A DNA stretch of 64,000 nt from Adineta steineri (Eukaryota; Rotifera; Eurotatoria; Adinetida; Adinetidae). Location of the stretch: the NCBI GenBank assembly GCA_905250115.1, contig CAJNOI010000165.1:62001-126000 (forward strand), written 5' to 3'. The first letter of the stretch is position 1. The number at the start of each line of letters is the position of its first letter. The notes under the pieces were generated by a model. It was given only the letters and a program-made list of their open reading frames with translations. It was not told the origin of the DNA and did not search any database. Position numbers and translations under genes: made by a program. Shown here one piece after another: positions 41,277 through 53,488 of this stretch.

Positions 41277-43337
41277 ATGGATCAATCTTATTCAAAATCA
41301 TTAGAAAACAGTTCAATAATATTAAATGATGTTATATTGAAAGATACAGTCGATTCGATTCGTCTTACTAAACGTCCATATAGAAATTCTGCACCAACAA
41401 TTGATTGGAATAGAGATGAGACACTAGATTCATTTATTGATATTGATGCGTTGGATGCTGAATTTGAACGATTATCAACTCATTTTAAAAGTCAATTGGT
41501 TGAATTACGTAAACATCCAAATAATCAAAGTTTACATCATACACTTACAACAACAAAAGATGCTTTAATGCGTATTAGAACTTGGTCATCATTATTAAAT
41601 ACAGCTGATGGCTTAAATATAGTTAAGAAAAATATGGTTAAACAACGTGAACAAGAACTTATTCAACGAAAATATGAAATTGATGAAATATTAAAAATAA
41701 CTAAAGCTCAATCCACTATTGATCTATGTTTTCTTATGGATTGTACAGGTAGTATGAGAAAATATCTTGATGCAACTAAAAATCAAATTCGTCAACTCAC
41801 AGAAGCAATTGTACATTTATTTTCTACAAAACCTTATCTTGCTTTTGTTGGTTATCGAGATATTAATGAAAATATGGAAAAACTCGATTTTACTAATGAT
41901 GAAAATATATTTCAAGAATATTTAAATAATATTCAAGCAATGGGTGGGAATGACACATGTGAAGATGTATTTAGTAAGTATTAAAATGATATCAAATAGA
42001 AAGATTTTCATTGTTTTATTTTGTATTCAGGTGGATTAGAAGCTATTAGTCAATTATCATGGTCAAATCCAAATCGTATATTAATTCATATTTGTGATGC
42101 ACCATGTCATGGACAAGAATATCATGAATTTCAAGGAACAGATAATGATAATTATTTGAAAGGTGATCCAAAAAATCGAGATTTATTAAAATTAATGTTT
42201 AATATAAAAGAATTAGGTATTACATATTGTAAAATTCAATTGAATGAAACAACAAAGAAAATGTTTGAAAAATTTGCTTTTATATTTGGATCAATATCAG
42301 AAATTCATGTTGATGATCCTGAATGTTTAATTAAACGTATTATTGAACGAACAAGTGCTATTATACAAAGTAATATTAAATCAACACTATCTTCTTATCA
42401 TAATACAAATAAACGAATTAAATCTTATACAATATTTAACAAAGAACCTGATTGGAATCTTCTAGAAACTTATAGTGTTAATATAACAGAAATAATTCCA
42501 CCAAATGATATTGAAGATCTTTTTCGTCCTTTATGTGTTAATAAAACGGATGGAGAAATAAAAATTGCATTAAATCCATTTGCGAAAGGTTCATTACGTT
42601 TTGCTTTTTATGGTCAATTTTTAAATGATGATTCATATTTTATTGATGTTGTTTTTAAAGAACTTGCTAATGCTGATTCAAAAGCAAATACATTTATTGT
42701 TTATCAAGAACATCTTGAAATACAAGCTATTGCACAGTTTTTAGCAGAACAATTTAATATTGAACAACAACGTATTTTTCGAAATTTTCTTCCAATTATT
42801 TATGCTGATGCACATTTAGTTCAACAAAAATTAAATCCAACGAAAATTTATCAAGTCGAACGGCGTATGCATCAGGAATGGCATAAATGGAATAATAATA
42901 GTGGTGGTGTATCTTTAAATGAATATTCAACCATTTTACAAGCATTTTCTCATTGGACATATCATATTACATCTGGTCGCCTTATGGTTGTTGATTTACA
43001 AGGTGTTAAAGTTGATTGTGCTTATTTATTAACAGATCCAGCATTACATTGTGAAGATTTATTACGTTTTCAAAAAACACGAACTAATCTTGGTATTAAG
43101 GGTATGCATCAATTTTTCCGTACTCATATTTGTAGTGATGTTTGTTCAAAATTAAATTTACCTGCATCCTTGATTGCATCAAATGATAATTTAGTAAATC
43201 GTTTTGATGAATCACTTGTATGTAATGCAACTTCAGAAATAAATGAAAATTTAGATATAAAAACAACAGAAGAAAAAGACTTTGAAACAATTGATAAAGA
43301 TCAATTGGATACAATAGAAAATTTTGAATTATGTTAA
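41277..43337 (+). CDS. VWA-domain alpha-kinase (vwkA-like)
   Basis: Two exons (41277-41973, 42031-43337) give 667 residues. A VWA domain at about 140-340 begins IDLCFLMDCTGSMRKYLDAT with the MIDAS-like DxTGS motif and includes GGNDTCEDVFSGGLEAISQL. The alpha-kinase domain follows from about 420: EIKIALNPFAKGSLRFAFYG (glycine-containing nucleotide region), VFKEL with the ATP-binding Lys, FSHWTYHITSGRLMVVDLQG, then GIKGMHQFFRTHICSDVC. This order matches Dictyostelium VwkA and related proteins. Substrate unknown. The acidic tail (DIKTTEEKDFETIDKDQLD) has no known role. Confidence 0.9.
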
Positions 43338-44035
43338 AATTATTTTATAAATATTTTTCTATATATATATATGTAACTATTTTTATCTTTCATTTAATAA
43401 ATATATTGTATGATATAATATCTTAAAATCCATGCTATTAGTCAGTCACAACTCTATGATTTTTCGAGAAGGACTGCGATTTCGATCAAAAGCTATATGT
43501 GGCTCCCATCCGACATATATCCCTTTAATACACTACTGTCATTCATATATTGAACTCTATTCATAACTGTAAATATCGAATAATATTTGTTGAAGTGTGT
43601 AATTTATTACAAAAATTCTTTTGTATTAAAATATATAGATCCTCTCGTAGCAATACTTTCTGCAGATCAAACGAAAAATCTAGTATTCCGTTGTAAATTA
43701 CACTTTTAGAATTTGCTAAAAGTTCGCCTATCGTTGTTGTATACAGATAACATCTTTTGATTTTCTTATTCTCTATTATAATTGGTTTGTCCATGAAATA
43801 TCATACATTATCAATCCATCCAAATTTTATATACCTATATACAAATCAATTCAAAATCAAAGTTGATACACACTACTAATTTTTTCAAACAATTTATTGT
43901 TTTTAATTACAATCATCTAACGATGAAAAGAAGAGAATAGTTGGAAAATGCATTCTATGTTAGAAAAGTTAAAAGTAATTTTTCGTTAAATAATTCAATT
44001 GATTCATCTTGTAGATTGCTCAATTTTTATTTATT

Positions 44036-45101
44036 ATGTCTGTAATATTAACAAAGTCATTCAATTTATTTAATCAAACAAATATAGTGCCAATCACATC
44101 TAAACATTTGGGTCAATTTCTAGTGAATAGATCTAAACAATTAAATATAAATTATTATCAACGTGCATATTTTAAAACAATCAACTATGAAACTAATAAT
44201 CGAATAGCTTACATAACGTTAAATCGACCTGAAGTATTGAACTCAATAGATGGTTTAATGCCAAAAGAATTATCTGAATGTGTAGAAAAAGCAAATAATG
44301 ATTCGTCTGTACATGTTATTGTTTTATCTGGTGCTGGTAAAGCATTTTGTTCTGGATATGATCTATCATATTATGCTCAAAATAAAAATATACAAGCCGT
44401 GCAAGATATGCCATGGGATTCAATGAAAGATTATACATATATGAAACAAAATACGGAATATTTTATGTCTTTATTTCGTTCATTCAAACCAACTATTTGT
44501 AAAATTCATGGTGATGCATTAGCTGGTGGAAGTGATATTGCTCTATGTTGTGATATTATTTTAATGGCTAATGAAGCACATATTGGATATATGCCAGTTC
44601 GTGTATGGGGTTGTCCAACAACTGCTATGTGGATATATAGGTAACATATGTGATAATAAATGTTTTATATATTTAAAAACTACTAATTTATATTTAAGAC
44701 TTGGTATAGAAAAAGCCAAGCGAATGTTGTTAACTGGAGATAAAATTACTGGTATCGAAGCTGAAAAACTTGGACTTGTACTAAAATCTGTTCCACAAGA
44801 ACAACTAAATAATGAAGTCGAAAAACTAGCTCATCGAATGTCTACTATACCAATTAATCAACTTATTATGCAAAAGCTAATGATTAATCAAACATTAGAA
44901 AATATGGGTTTGAGAACAACTCAAATGTTTGCTACATTATTTGATGGTATTGCACGTCATTCACCTGAAGGAATCGCATTTAAAAATCGATCAGAAAGTG
45001 TTGGATGGAAAACAGCTGTTAAAGAACGAGATGCTGGTACATATGATTGGACAAATAATGTGTCATTTGACATTAAAAAGGAAGATAATAATCAAAAATA
45101 A
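44036..45101 (+). CDS. enoyl-CoA hydratase/isomerase (crotonase) family, copy A
   Basis: Exons 44036-44640 and 44699-45101 give 335 residues. The crotonase fold shows ITLNRPEVLNSIDG, the oxyanion-hole segment VLSGAGKAFCSGYDL, then CKIHGDALAGGSDIALCCDI, RVWGCPTTAMW and IARHSPEG. The last three resemble bacterial crotonases (actinobacterial type, from memory) more than animal ECHS1. The first 45 residues are Asn/Ser/Lys-rich and lack acidic residues, compatible with mitochondrial import. It differs from copy B at 13 residues, including V for R in the usually conserved RPERLN motif and P for G in YMGVRVWG, so this copy may be drifting. Substrate is unknown. Confidence 0.85.
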
Positions 45102-45189
45102 TGTGATATATACATATTTATTTAATAAAAAATATTGAAATACAAATAAAATCGAAATCTTTTCTTTTGTAATTAGGATAAAAAAATTT

Positions 45190-45388
45190 AATTAAAATAT
45201 CATAAATGACAATAATTAAAAATAACAAGTGTTAAAATAAGAAGTAACAATGTCCAAATAAATGTAACAAAGAATGCTTGTTGTACAATTAAATAGCTAT
45301 ATCCAATTCTAAGCAATAAAAACAAAGTATTATGGAGACGCTAATCAATAGAATAAATACTTCTTAAAAGAATATCACGCATAACTTG
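45190..45388 (-). pseudogene. 3' fragment of ABC transporter gene
   Basis: Corresponds to 53295-53488, the last coding exon and intron of the ABC transporter beside copy B. On the minus strand it still spells parts of LIVQQAFFVTFIW- and NIVTS-like text, but the exon is isolated from the rest of the gene and carries changes such as TTATGA in place of TTATAA and several substitutions. It is a passenger of the segmental duplication. Confidence 0.75.
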
Positions 45389-45597
45389 CCGGTGCGGGTG
45401 AGGATATCGGCGTTGTGTGAATGAGAAACGATAAATAGTCAAAACCACATCCTCAAGAATAAAAATAAATTAATTATCGAATTTAAAGCAGTCGTTATCT
45501 CTACTGTATTTATTAAAAATTTTTTATCCATCGACAAAATTAATTTATTTCAGTTAATTTAAATACTCTAAATACTATATGAATGCCACAGATCTGT

Positions 45598-45720
45598 GGA
45601 TTCCTAAGTATCTTGACATTTTTTGTATTCATTTTAATATTCCGAACGCTATCAGTTTCAGATAAATCTTTGGATTTCTAAGTATCTTCGTTTTATTCGT
45701 ATTAATTAGAATACTTCCCC
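45598..45720. repeat. imperfect tandem duplication, about 73-base period
   Basis: GGATTCCTAAGTATCTTGAC (near 45599) and GGATTTCTAAGTATCTTCG (near 45672) are each followed by a similar TTT-rich segment with GTATT and ATTAGAATA/ATTTTAATATTCC. Two degenerate copies, function unknown. Confidence 0.4.
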
Positions 45721-45979
45721 AAAAATTGCTGCTAGTTTTTAAAAGACGCGCAGAAAATATGTCATAGATATAGAGGTCGGTGCGTAAAGATGTCCTCGTG
45801 GACGAAGAGAAGATGATAGAGGAGTATTGTTGACTGGATCGGGCGTATTTCTGATTGTTTGAAGAATGACTATTATGTAAACAATGGACGTCCATTATGA
45901 ACTGTACATATAAAAGTAGCTGTTTAATTTGATTTTGTATCATTCATCGTCAATCTTCGCGTGCAATATCCAAATTACA

Positions 45980-47184
45980 ATGGCTTCATCATCATTGTTA
46001 TTGTCCCCGTCGGAAGAATTTCGTGGTTTACCAAAATGTCCACGTACAGCAAGCGCCACGGCGCAACGGATTAAAGAAACAACCATGGTTCATTCCAGTC
46101 AACCAGCTGCTCTGCCATCACCAACTCAATTGGGCATGATCCGTATTTTTAATAATAAAAATGTTTTATTTTTAGGTGATAGTGGTGCACGGTTTGTGTA
46201 TCGCGATTTATATCGCATTTTACACAAGGATAGAAGTACAAGCCCTGTGGAAATCAGAGGCCAATGGGGCCACCATCCGTGTTATATAAGTAAGTGTCAA
46301 TTTTTTGAAAAAATAACTAATTCTACAGCTTTTGTTATTTTCTTTTATTGAAGATGAATCGCCAATGAAGTTGGTTGGTAAAGATGGTGTGTCTGTTGAG
46401 ACGAATTGTCGAATGTTCAAGAAACCGGAATCATCAACGACACTACTTTATCCCGGTCGATACTGTGGTAGCTGACAATTGCCCAATTAATGTTGGGCAT
46501 TTACAGGCAATGACGGAAAAAAAGCCAATTGACCTTATAACCGTGTCCTGTGCATATCGAGATTTGTGCCCGTATGTATTCACCTTTCTAGAGTTTTTTC
46601 TGATAAATTGAAATTTATACTTTTCTTTTGTTTTTGAATAGTCGGCGGCTCACGGACTGCAAGGAGGATTTTGACGGAATTTTCGCTGATTTTGAACAAC
46701 AACTCCCCAATATCTGTACCCAAATAAAATTGGCATTTTCTTCTCCACCGGAACGCGAGCCAATGATCTTTTGACTTCCACCAGTACCATCTCAAGTTTT
46801 GAATCCGATACAGCAAGAACAGTTCGAAAGATTAGTGAATATCTGCCACTACATTATTAAACAACAACCTTTTCAATTACTTAAAGATGTGGAACCTTGT
46901 ACAGTCAAGTTTAAAACAGTGTACGATGACAAAATAGATTTTTTTTCCACCTTCCGGTAAGTTAAGCAAATTGATTTAACCTTTAAAAGCACTTATATTA
47001 CTACTTGGATTTCTTTTTGTTTTCAGGCGTTCGTAGCCTTACAATTACAATCAGTAGAAACGTCGCAAAAAAATGGGGTCTGCCTCTAGATATGTACGCA
47101 GCGTCAACATTATCACTACCACCCCCTACAAATACAACCAGTAACAAGAAGAGAAAAAGTTATAATGAATTGCCAAGCCCCTAA
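45980..47184 (+). pseudogene. broken PC-esterase (PCED1/FAM113-like) gene
   Basis: Exons 45980-46289, 46354-46571, 46643-46956 and one from about 47027 to 47184. The first exon contains VLFLGDSGARFVYRDLYRIL, the GDS catalytic-Ser block of the PC-esterase (SGNH-like) family. Exon two needs a frameshift between MFKKPESSTT and IPVDTVVADNCPINVGHLQA. Exon three has an in-frame TGA at about 46772-46774 after EREPMIF, and its eight-T run near 46940-46947 throws the frame; one base fewer would read on into GVRSLTITISRNVAKKWGLP, the family's C-terminal block. The usual catalytic His before that block is not seen. At least three lesions, so a pseudogene. Confidence 0.7.
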
Positions 47185-47821
47185 CGATCGATTTTAAATT
47201 AGAATTAGCTTTCTTTTGTTAATATTTTTTGAAATAAAACTTCTATATCGTTATTATAAATCTAATTGCAATCATAAAATGAAATTCAGTATATATATAA
47301 GCCTTGAATAAAACTAACGAGACGAAGAATAATATCTTGAGGGTTGGTATGGGCGTGAGATTTATGGTAAATAGAGAGACATTACATCCACCCTCAAATG
47401 TTAATTTTAAGACTGTATTATTGCTATTTGATTTATAATTGATATCATACTTCAAATTTGTTGGGTTTCTTTGGAACATATTTAATTTTTCTCGTTCTAT
47501 TTTTAAGTTTTCATTGAAATACTCATGTTTTAAATAAATAAAAATTAAAATCAAACCAATTGATAATATTATGTACTTGTTTGTTTAATAAATAATCAAG
47601 TGGTTGTGGATGCTAATAAGAAATAAAAACAGGTAATTGAATGTGTGTTTTTGCTTAGATACACTCTCTACTTACTAATCTAATAAAACATTTTCTCTTA
47701 ATATTTTCATATAATTTTTTTCGAATGTCGACCATGTTGAATGTGTTACTTCGAGCACCTGAATATGATGACATTTGGATGGAAAATAATTTAATCAAAT
47801 GAAAAAAATGTCTATTCATTT

Positions 47822-48238
47822 TTGTTGCCGGAAGTTTTTTTGTCGATTTCAATAATGCATATAATTAAAACATATATCGATTTTGCACAGATAAAAATAG
47901 CTGGTAAAATGACACTTGCTTCAAATATAATTATAGCATCTTTATTTTTAAAGAATATTGATACTAGTATCAATAGACATGATAACAACGATGCGCAGCT
48001 AATTAATTTTGGTCCACCGAAAATCGTATATACAACAAGCACGTTGAAGATGTTTAAAATATTAAACTACATTCTTATTGATTCTAATGTTTCATTAACC
48101 AGGTCGCACAATCCAGCACGGAAACGACCAGTTCCGTGGTACTACGGAAATTTTATGGATGCAGTATTCCCGTTGAATGGATCCGGTGACCGAAACCGAT
48201 TCATGGGACACTGCTTCAGGAATAATCGAACTGGATAA
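47822..48238 (+). other. uncertain open reading frame
   Basis: A 138-codon frame. Its first part is hydrophobic and AT-driven; the last part (from about 48101, after an ACCAG acceptor-like site) is less biased and reads NPARKRPVPWYYGNFMDAVF and PLNGSGDRNRFMGHCFRNNR. That tail may be a real exon of an unrecognised or broken gene, possibly linked to the preceding esterase remnant. Confidence 0.3.
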
Positions 48239-48651
48239 ATACAATTTCTGATTTTTGTTGCGTTAAAAAAATATCCATTGATATAAATGTTCCATTGTGC
48301 TATAAATAACAATGATAACAGTGCTTTTCATCTGATCGTATTCTATTACTGATTTGCTTTTGTTAACGATGGAGAAGAGAGAGAGAGTGTTGTGGTGTGC
48401 GAACAATCCGTTCGCTATCTTTAACTTCTACTTTATTTTGTAAATACGTGTACATATATAGTTTGAGAAACAAAGGAAAAGAGAGATGGAGGGAGACTTA
48501 ATATATATGATATCATCTAGGTCTGCCCTCTGACAGCTTTATAGTTGCTGTAGTTAAATTTAAATCAGTAGTATTTGAAGGAGTATTAAAAGATTGGCTC
48601 GTTGCAAATGCACACGCACTAAATCATATAATGTGCAACATAGATACGCTA

Positions 48652-50333
48652 CCCTAGTCGAACATCTTGTAAGTAAGATCTGGAAATCTTGGAATTCGTA
48701 AGTAAGATCTTGCCAAGATCTTAAAAAGATAATTTCTTTTTTTTGAGAAAGCATATCTTGATCATATCTTACATGTCTGCAGCACAGATCTTATTAAGAT
48801 CTTTCTGCAAGATATCAAGCTTTTCAAAAGACATGAAGAAAAGTTAAATTGTAATTATCTTGTACCACAGATCTTCTTAAGATCTTTGCTCAAGATATCA
48901 AAACTGTCAGAAGACTGAAAAAAAGTTAAACTGTAATTATCTTGCACCAAGATCTTGAATAAACTAAAGCGACATCATTAATAGAAAAAAATAATTCAAA
49001 TATTTGAATTATTTTATTAAAAGTATTCATAAATCATAACAGAACAGAAAAAAAAATAAAAAAAGCTTTTTTACAGTCCTCATACATATGAACCAATAAA
49101 AACAAAGAATGAACATAAAGATAACAAACGTTATAACGGCCAAGTCTTTATCTCATATAAGCATGAAAACGCTTATTTAAATAATTATGCATCGATTAAT
49201 GATGATATATTGGTTCTTCTTAAATATATTAATCATGATTTTTTTCAACGAACGAAATATTTTGCAATTGTAAAAATGAAATTTTTTTATGACAATGATG
49301 AGAATGAAGAGACTTAAATTAGAAGTTTTTATGAAATAATTTTTGAATAATTATATTTGTTTTTTAGAAATTTACTGAAGTTTACTAGCGTCAATTTTAA
49401 TACTAAAAAAAATGATCAATTCGATTAACATGGACATTATCAATCTATGCTAATATATCGAGTTGTTGAAATAAACTACGCATTTTTAGACATGTATGTC
49501 ATTTGTTTTAAAATAATTAGTTACTGTTGTTTATTGGTTTTAGTTTAATTTTATTTCTGCATATTATTAATTCTAGATATAAACAATAAATTTTGTTCGA
49601 AAAGTACCACTCAACGAACAAGATAATGTACGCGTTAATACCACTCGGCACGCAATGAAAGCGAAGTATTTAAAATTCGTCGAAATAATGAACACGAAGA
49701 CGAAGATGACGATCTTATGGACATCGCTAATTCACTGAATCCAGTAGCTGGCGATATTTCAGATAACGATGCCGTTGTTACTATTGATCAAGCCGTTTCA
49801 TTGTCATCATCATCGTTGACATCATCGTCTGATGCTGAATTATATGATGAAGCTGGTTCATATTTATTTTTATTATTTTTTATCTTGTATTTCGTGTACT
49901 TCTGAATGATTTGTGTTTATATAGATGATTGTGAATTAAAAACAGTTGTTATGGTGTTTATATTTTATTACGTTTTTTTCTGAAGTTTGTAATTGTATTT
50001 GATGTTCACGTGTGTTATTGTATGTTCATGTAGGTCTTATATTTAAATATATTAGTACGAGATCTGAAGATCTTGCCGAGGTAAAACGAAAATATCATTC
50101 ATTACAAGATCCTATGCTCAAGATTTCAAATATCTGTTACCAAGATCTTAACAGGCTATACATAAGATATTAATAACGTGTACATAAGATCTTAACAATC
50201 TGTACCTAAGATCTAGTCACAGATCTTGTGTACAAGATAATCAAATTATCTGTACCTATTTTTTCAAGATCTGTTCACTTATCTGTTCCTAAGATCTTGG
50301 CCAAGATCTTGCTTACAAGATGTTCGACTAGGG
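48652..50333. mobile_element. 1.68-kb TIR element with AAGATCTT subterminal repeats
   Basis: The ends are perfect inverted repeats beginning CCCTAGTCGAACATCTTGT, extending about 22 bases exactly and about 31 with one mismatch. TA flanks both sides (48650-48651 and 50334-50335), as expected for a TA-target insertion. Inside each end, AAGATCTT-type palindromes recur many times (for example near 48692, 48790, 48870, 48951; 50066, 50151, 50280-50310), resembling transposase-binding subterminal repeats. No transposase frame is visible, so it is non-autonomous. A short acidic coding-like segment lies within at about 49660-49870. Confidence 0.8.
49658..49905 (+). other. coding-like segment inside the TIR element
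   Basis: An open frame from before 49658 to 49905 encodes NESEVFKIRRNNEHEDEDDD, then LMDIANSLNPVAGDISDNDA and a Ser-rich stretch. It is more GC-rich than its surroundings and reads like a protein exon (acidic linker), ending in hydrophobic AT-rich sequence. It may be a captured host exon or a remnant of an element protein. Family not recognised. Confidence 0.35.
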
Positions 50334-50339
50334 TATACA

Positions 50340-51692
50340 GATCAAACCAAATAGATATCGCATTCATTGTACATTTTGTAAATAATTTGCTGCAGGTGAC
50401 TAAAATAAAAAATACAGTTTTTTTATAAAATAAATTATTAGCGCATTTCCAGATATCGTTTTGCTTCTCAATCTAAAGTCAATACATTTTGTAAATTCTA
50501 ATAAATTATATTTACCATGGAAAAAGATTCACGGTTTTTTGCTGTTTTTTCTGAAGATATAAAGAACTGTGCTCAGGCAAAGCAAACAGAATATTTGACC
50601 AACAATATCAAAAAAATAAAGGATAATTAATGAATACATTCAATATATATTTTTTTCTTTCCTTTCTGTGCTTCCATAGAAACAATAAGAAAGCGAATAG
50701 CGAAGTTTTTTTCTTGCGAATATAAATCGATTGACGAGCATAGTATTAATCGTTCAGGAAGCAAGACGGAAGAATGAATATTTTTACGTTCGATATTTTT
50801 ACATTAAACCTATTTTTCAGGTCAATGATATAGAGAGAAAAGGTCGCTGTATAAATCTATTAATCGATGTACAATGTAGAATAGGATAACTTTATTCTGT
50901 TGCCGGCAGATACGCCTTCTATTCACGTATCTGGCTTAAGTTTGGTAGAAAAAATATTTATTAATAGAAATGGCGCCTTTACTTTACTTTGATTATCAAT
51001 AAAGTAGATGTACTAAGTGCTATCCCTTGTTATCATTTTCTTCAAATCGTGATATGATACAAATCAATTTTAGTGATTTTTGTCATTTTTTAAAACTATA
51101 TGGAATAAATCTGACAGCTACAAACACAGTATTGAAAACAAAAGTACATGATTTCATAAAGAAATAATTCTTTGGCAGAAAATTATCTACAAGAGAAACT
51201 GAAACAAAAAAATGCCGTTTTGAGAACTCTAAAATCTTTCAACCGGAAAAGATCAATGCAATTCCACTATCTGACTCTTTAATACACTTATCAAATGGAT
51301 TAATTATCATATACAATATGTCGCAGATTTCTGTACATATATACATAATGTTATATGCGCCATAACAGATCTGATTGACGTGGCACATCAAATAAAAATC
51401 TCTAGATACAGTTGGTTTGAAGAATTATTAACATGTTTTAATATATCAACTGAAGTTGCGTCAAGAGAATTTCATACATTAAAATTTATATTGTGAACGC
51501 AAAACTTCGCTTAATTTTTACATACATTCACTTCAACAGATTCTGTTTTGCCAATAAAAAAAGTCTGACATATTCATCCAATAGTTTTTATTCGTTGCCA
51601 ACTTATCTAGTACAGGTAAACGTTACGAAGCAATCATTTTAAGGGTGTGGGTATGAATGTGATCAACCAAGATTTGTCTTCCATCCACGTTC
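50340..51692. other. decayed region between TIR element and duplication copy B
   Basis: A 36-codon frame from ATG 50518 (MEKDSRFFAVFSEDIKNCAQ) and other short open pieces around 50690-50780 and 51060-51250 look like broken coding sequence, but no family was recognised. A GGTGTGGGTATG tract lies at 51642-51653 just before copy B begins. Confidence 0.3.
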
Positions 51693-53488
51693 ATAACTAT
51701 GGCTATCGAATAATACTTGTTGTAGTGTGTAATTTATTACAAAAATTCTTTTGTATTAAATATATAGAATCTCTGTTAGAAATACTTTCTTCAGATCAAA
51801 CAAAAAACCTAGTATTCCGTTGTAAATTACACTTTTAGAATTTGGTAAAAGTTCACATATCGTTGTTGTATACGGATAACATCTTTTGATTTTCGTATTC
51901 TCTATTATAATTGGTTTGTCCATGAAATATCATATATTATCGATCCACCTAAATCTTATGTACCTGTATATAAATCAATTCAAAATCAAAGTTAATACAC
52001 ATTACTTATTTTTTCAAACAGTTTATTGTTTTTAATTACAATCATCTGGCTATAAAAAAATACTTCGAAAATGCATTCTATGCTAGAAAAGTTAAAAGTA
52101 ATTTTTCGTTAAATGATTCAATTGATTCATCTTGTAGATTGCACAATTTTTATTTATTATGTCTGTAATATTAACAAAGTCATTCAATTTATTTAATCAA
52201 ACAAATATAGTATCAAATACATCTAAACATTTGGGTCAATTTCTAGTGAATAGATCTAAACAATTAAATATAAATTATTGTCAACGTGCATATTTTCAAA
52301 CAATCAACTATGAAACTAATAATCGAATAGCTTATATAACGTTAAATCGACCTGAAAGATTGAATTCAATAGATGGTTTAATGCCAAAAGAGCTATCTGA
52401 ATGTGTAGAAAAAGCAAATAATGATTCGTCTGTACATGTTATTGTTTTATCTGGTGCTGGTAAAGCATTTTGTTCTGGGTATGACTTATCTTTTAATGCC
52501 AAAAATAAAAATGTAAAAGCTGTACAAGACATGCCATGGGATTCAATGAAAGATTATACATATATGAAACAAAATACGGAATATTTTATGTCTTTATTTC
52601 GTTCATTCAAACCAACTATTTGTAAAATTCATGGTGATGCATTAGCTGGTGGAAGTGATATTGCTTTATGTTGTGATATTATTTTAATGGCTAATGAAGC
52701 ACATATAGGTTACATGGGAGTTCGTGTATGGGGTTGTCCAACAACTGCTATGTGGATATATAGGTAACATATGTGATAATAAATGTTTTATATATTTAAA
52801 AACTACTAATTTATATTTAAGACTTGGCATAGAAAAAGCAAAACGAATGCTGTTAACTGGTGATAAAATTACAGGTATTGAAGCTGAAAAACTTGGACTT
52901 GTACTAAAATCTGTGCCACAAGAACAACTAAATAATGAAGTTGAAAAACTAGCTCATCGAATGTCTACTATACCAATTAATCAACTTGTTATGCAAAAGT
53001 TAATGATTAATCAAACATTAGAAAATATGGGTTTGAGAACAACTCAAATGTTTGCTACATTATTTGATGGTATTGCACGTCATTCACCTGAAGGAATCGC
53101 ATTTAAAAATCGATCAGAAAGTGTTGGATGGAAAACAGCTGTTAAAGAACGAGATGCTGGTACATATGATTGGACAAATAATGTGTCATTTAACATTAAA
53201 AAGGAAGATAATAATCAAAAATAATGTGATATATATATATTTCAAATTTATTATAAAAAAAATGAATCACTATGTTCAAAATAAAAAAAATTAATTAAAA
53301 TATTATAAACGACGATAATTAAAAATAACAAGTGTTAAAATAAGAAACAACATTGTCCAAATAAATGTAACGGCAAATGCTTGTTGTACAATTAAATAAT
53401 TCATATTCCATTCTAAACAATAAAACCAAAATATTATTCAGAAATGAATTAATAGAATGTATACCTCTTAAGAGTATACCACGCATCG
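51693..53488 (+). repeat. segmental duplication, copy B
   Basis: Partner of 43555-45388. Here the 3' part overlaps the intact end of the ABC transporter, so copy B is the source locus or stays in the ancestral setting. Confidence 0.85.
52159..53224 (+). CDS. enoyl-CoA hydratase/isomerase (crotonase) family, copy B
   Basis: Exons 52159-52763 and 52822-53224 give 335 residues, with the same intron position as copy A. It retains the more typical RPERLNSIDG and IGYMGVRVWGCPTTAMW motifs and the oxyanion-hole segment SGAGKAFCSGYDL. Predicted to act on an acyl-CoA, perhaps in mitochondria given the unacidic N-terminus. Its stop lies only 79 bases from the stop of the convergent ABC transporter gene. 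Likely the parental copy. Confidence 0.87.

Larger units (their letters stand above)
43555..45388 (+). repeat. segmental duplication, copy A
   Basis: About 1.8 kb matches 51693-53488 in the same order. It includes about 480 bases upstream of the crotonase gene, the whole gene with its intron, and about 200 bases copied from the 3' end of the neighbouring ABC transporter. Similarity ends near the sequence CACGCAT. Confidence 0.85.
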
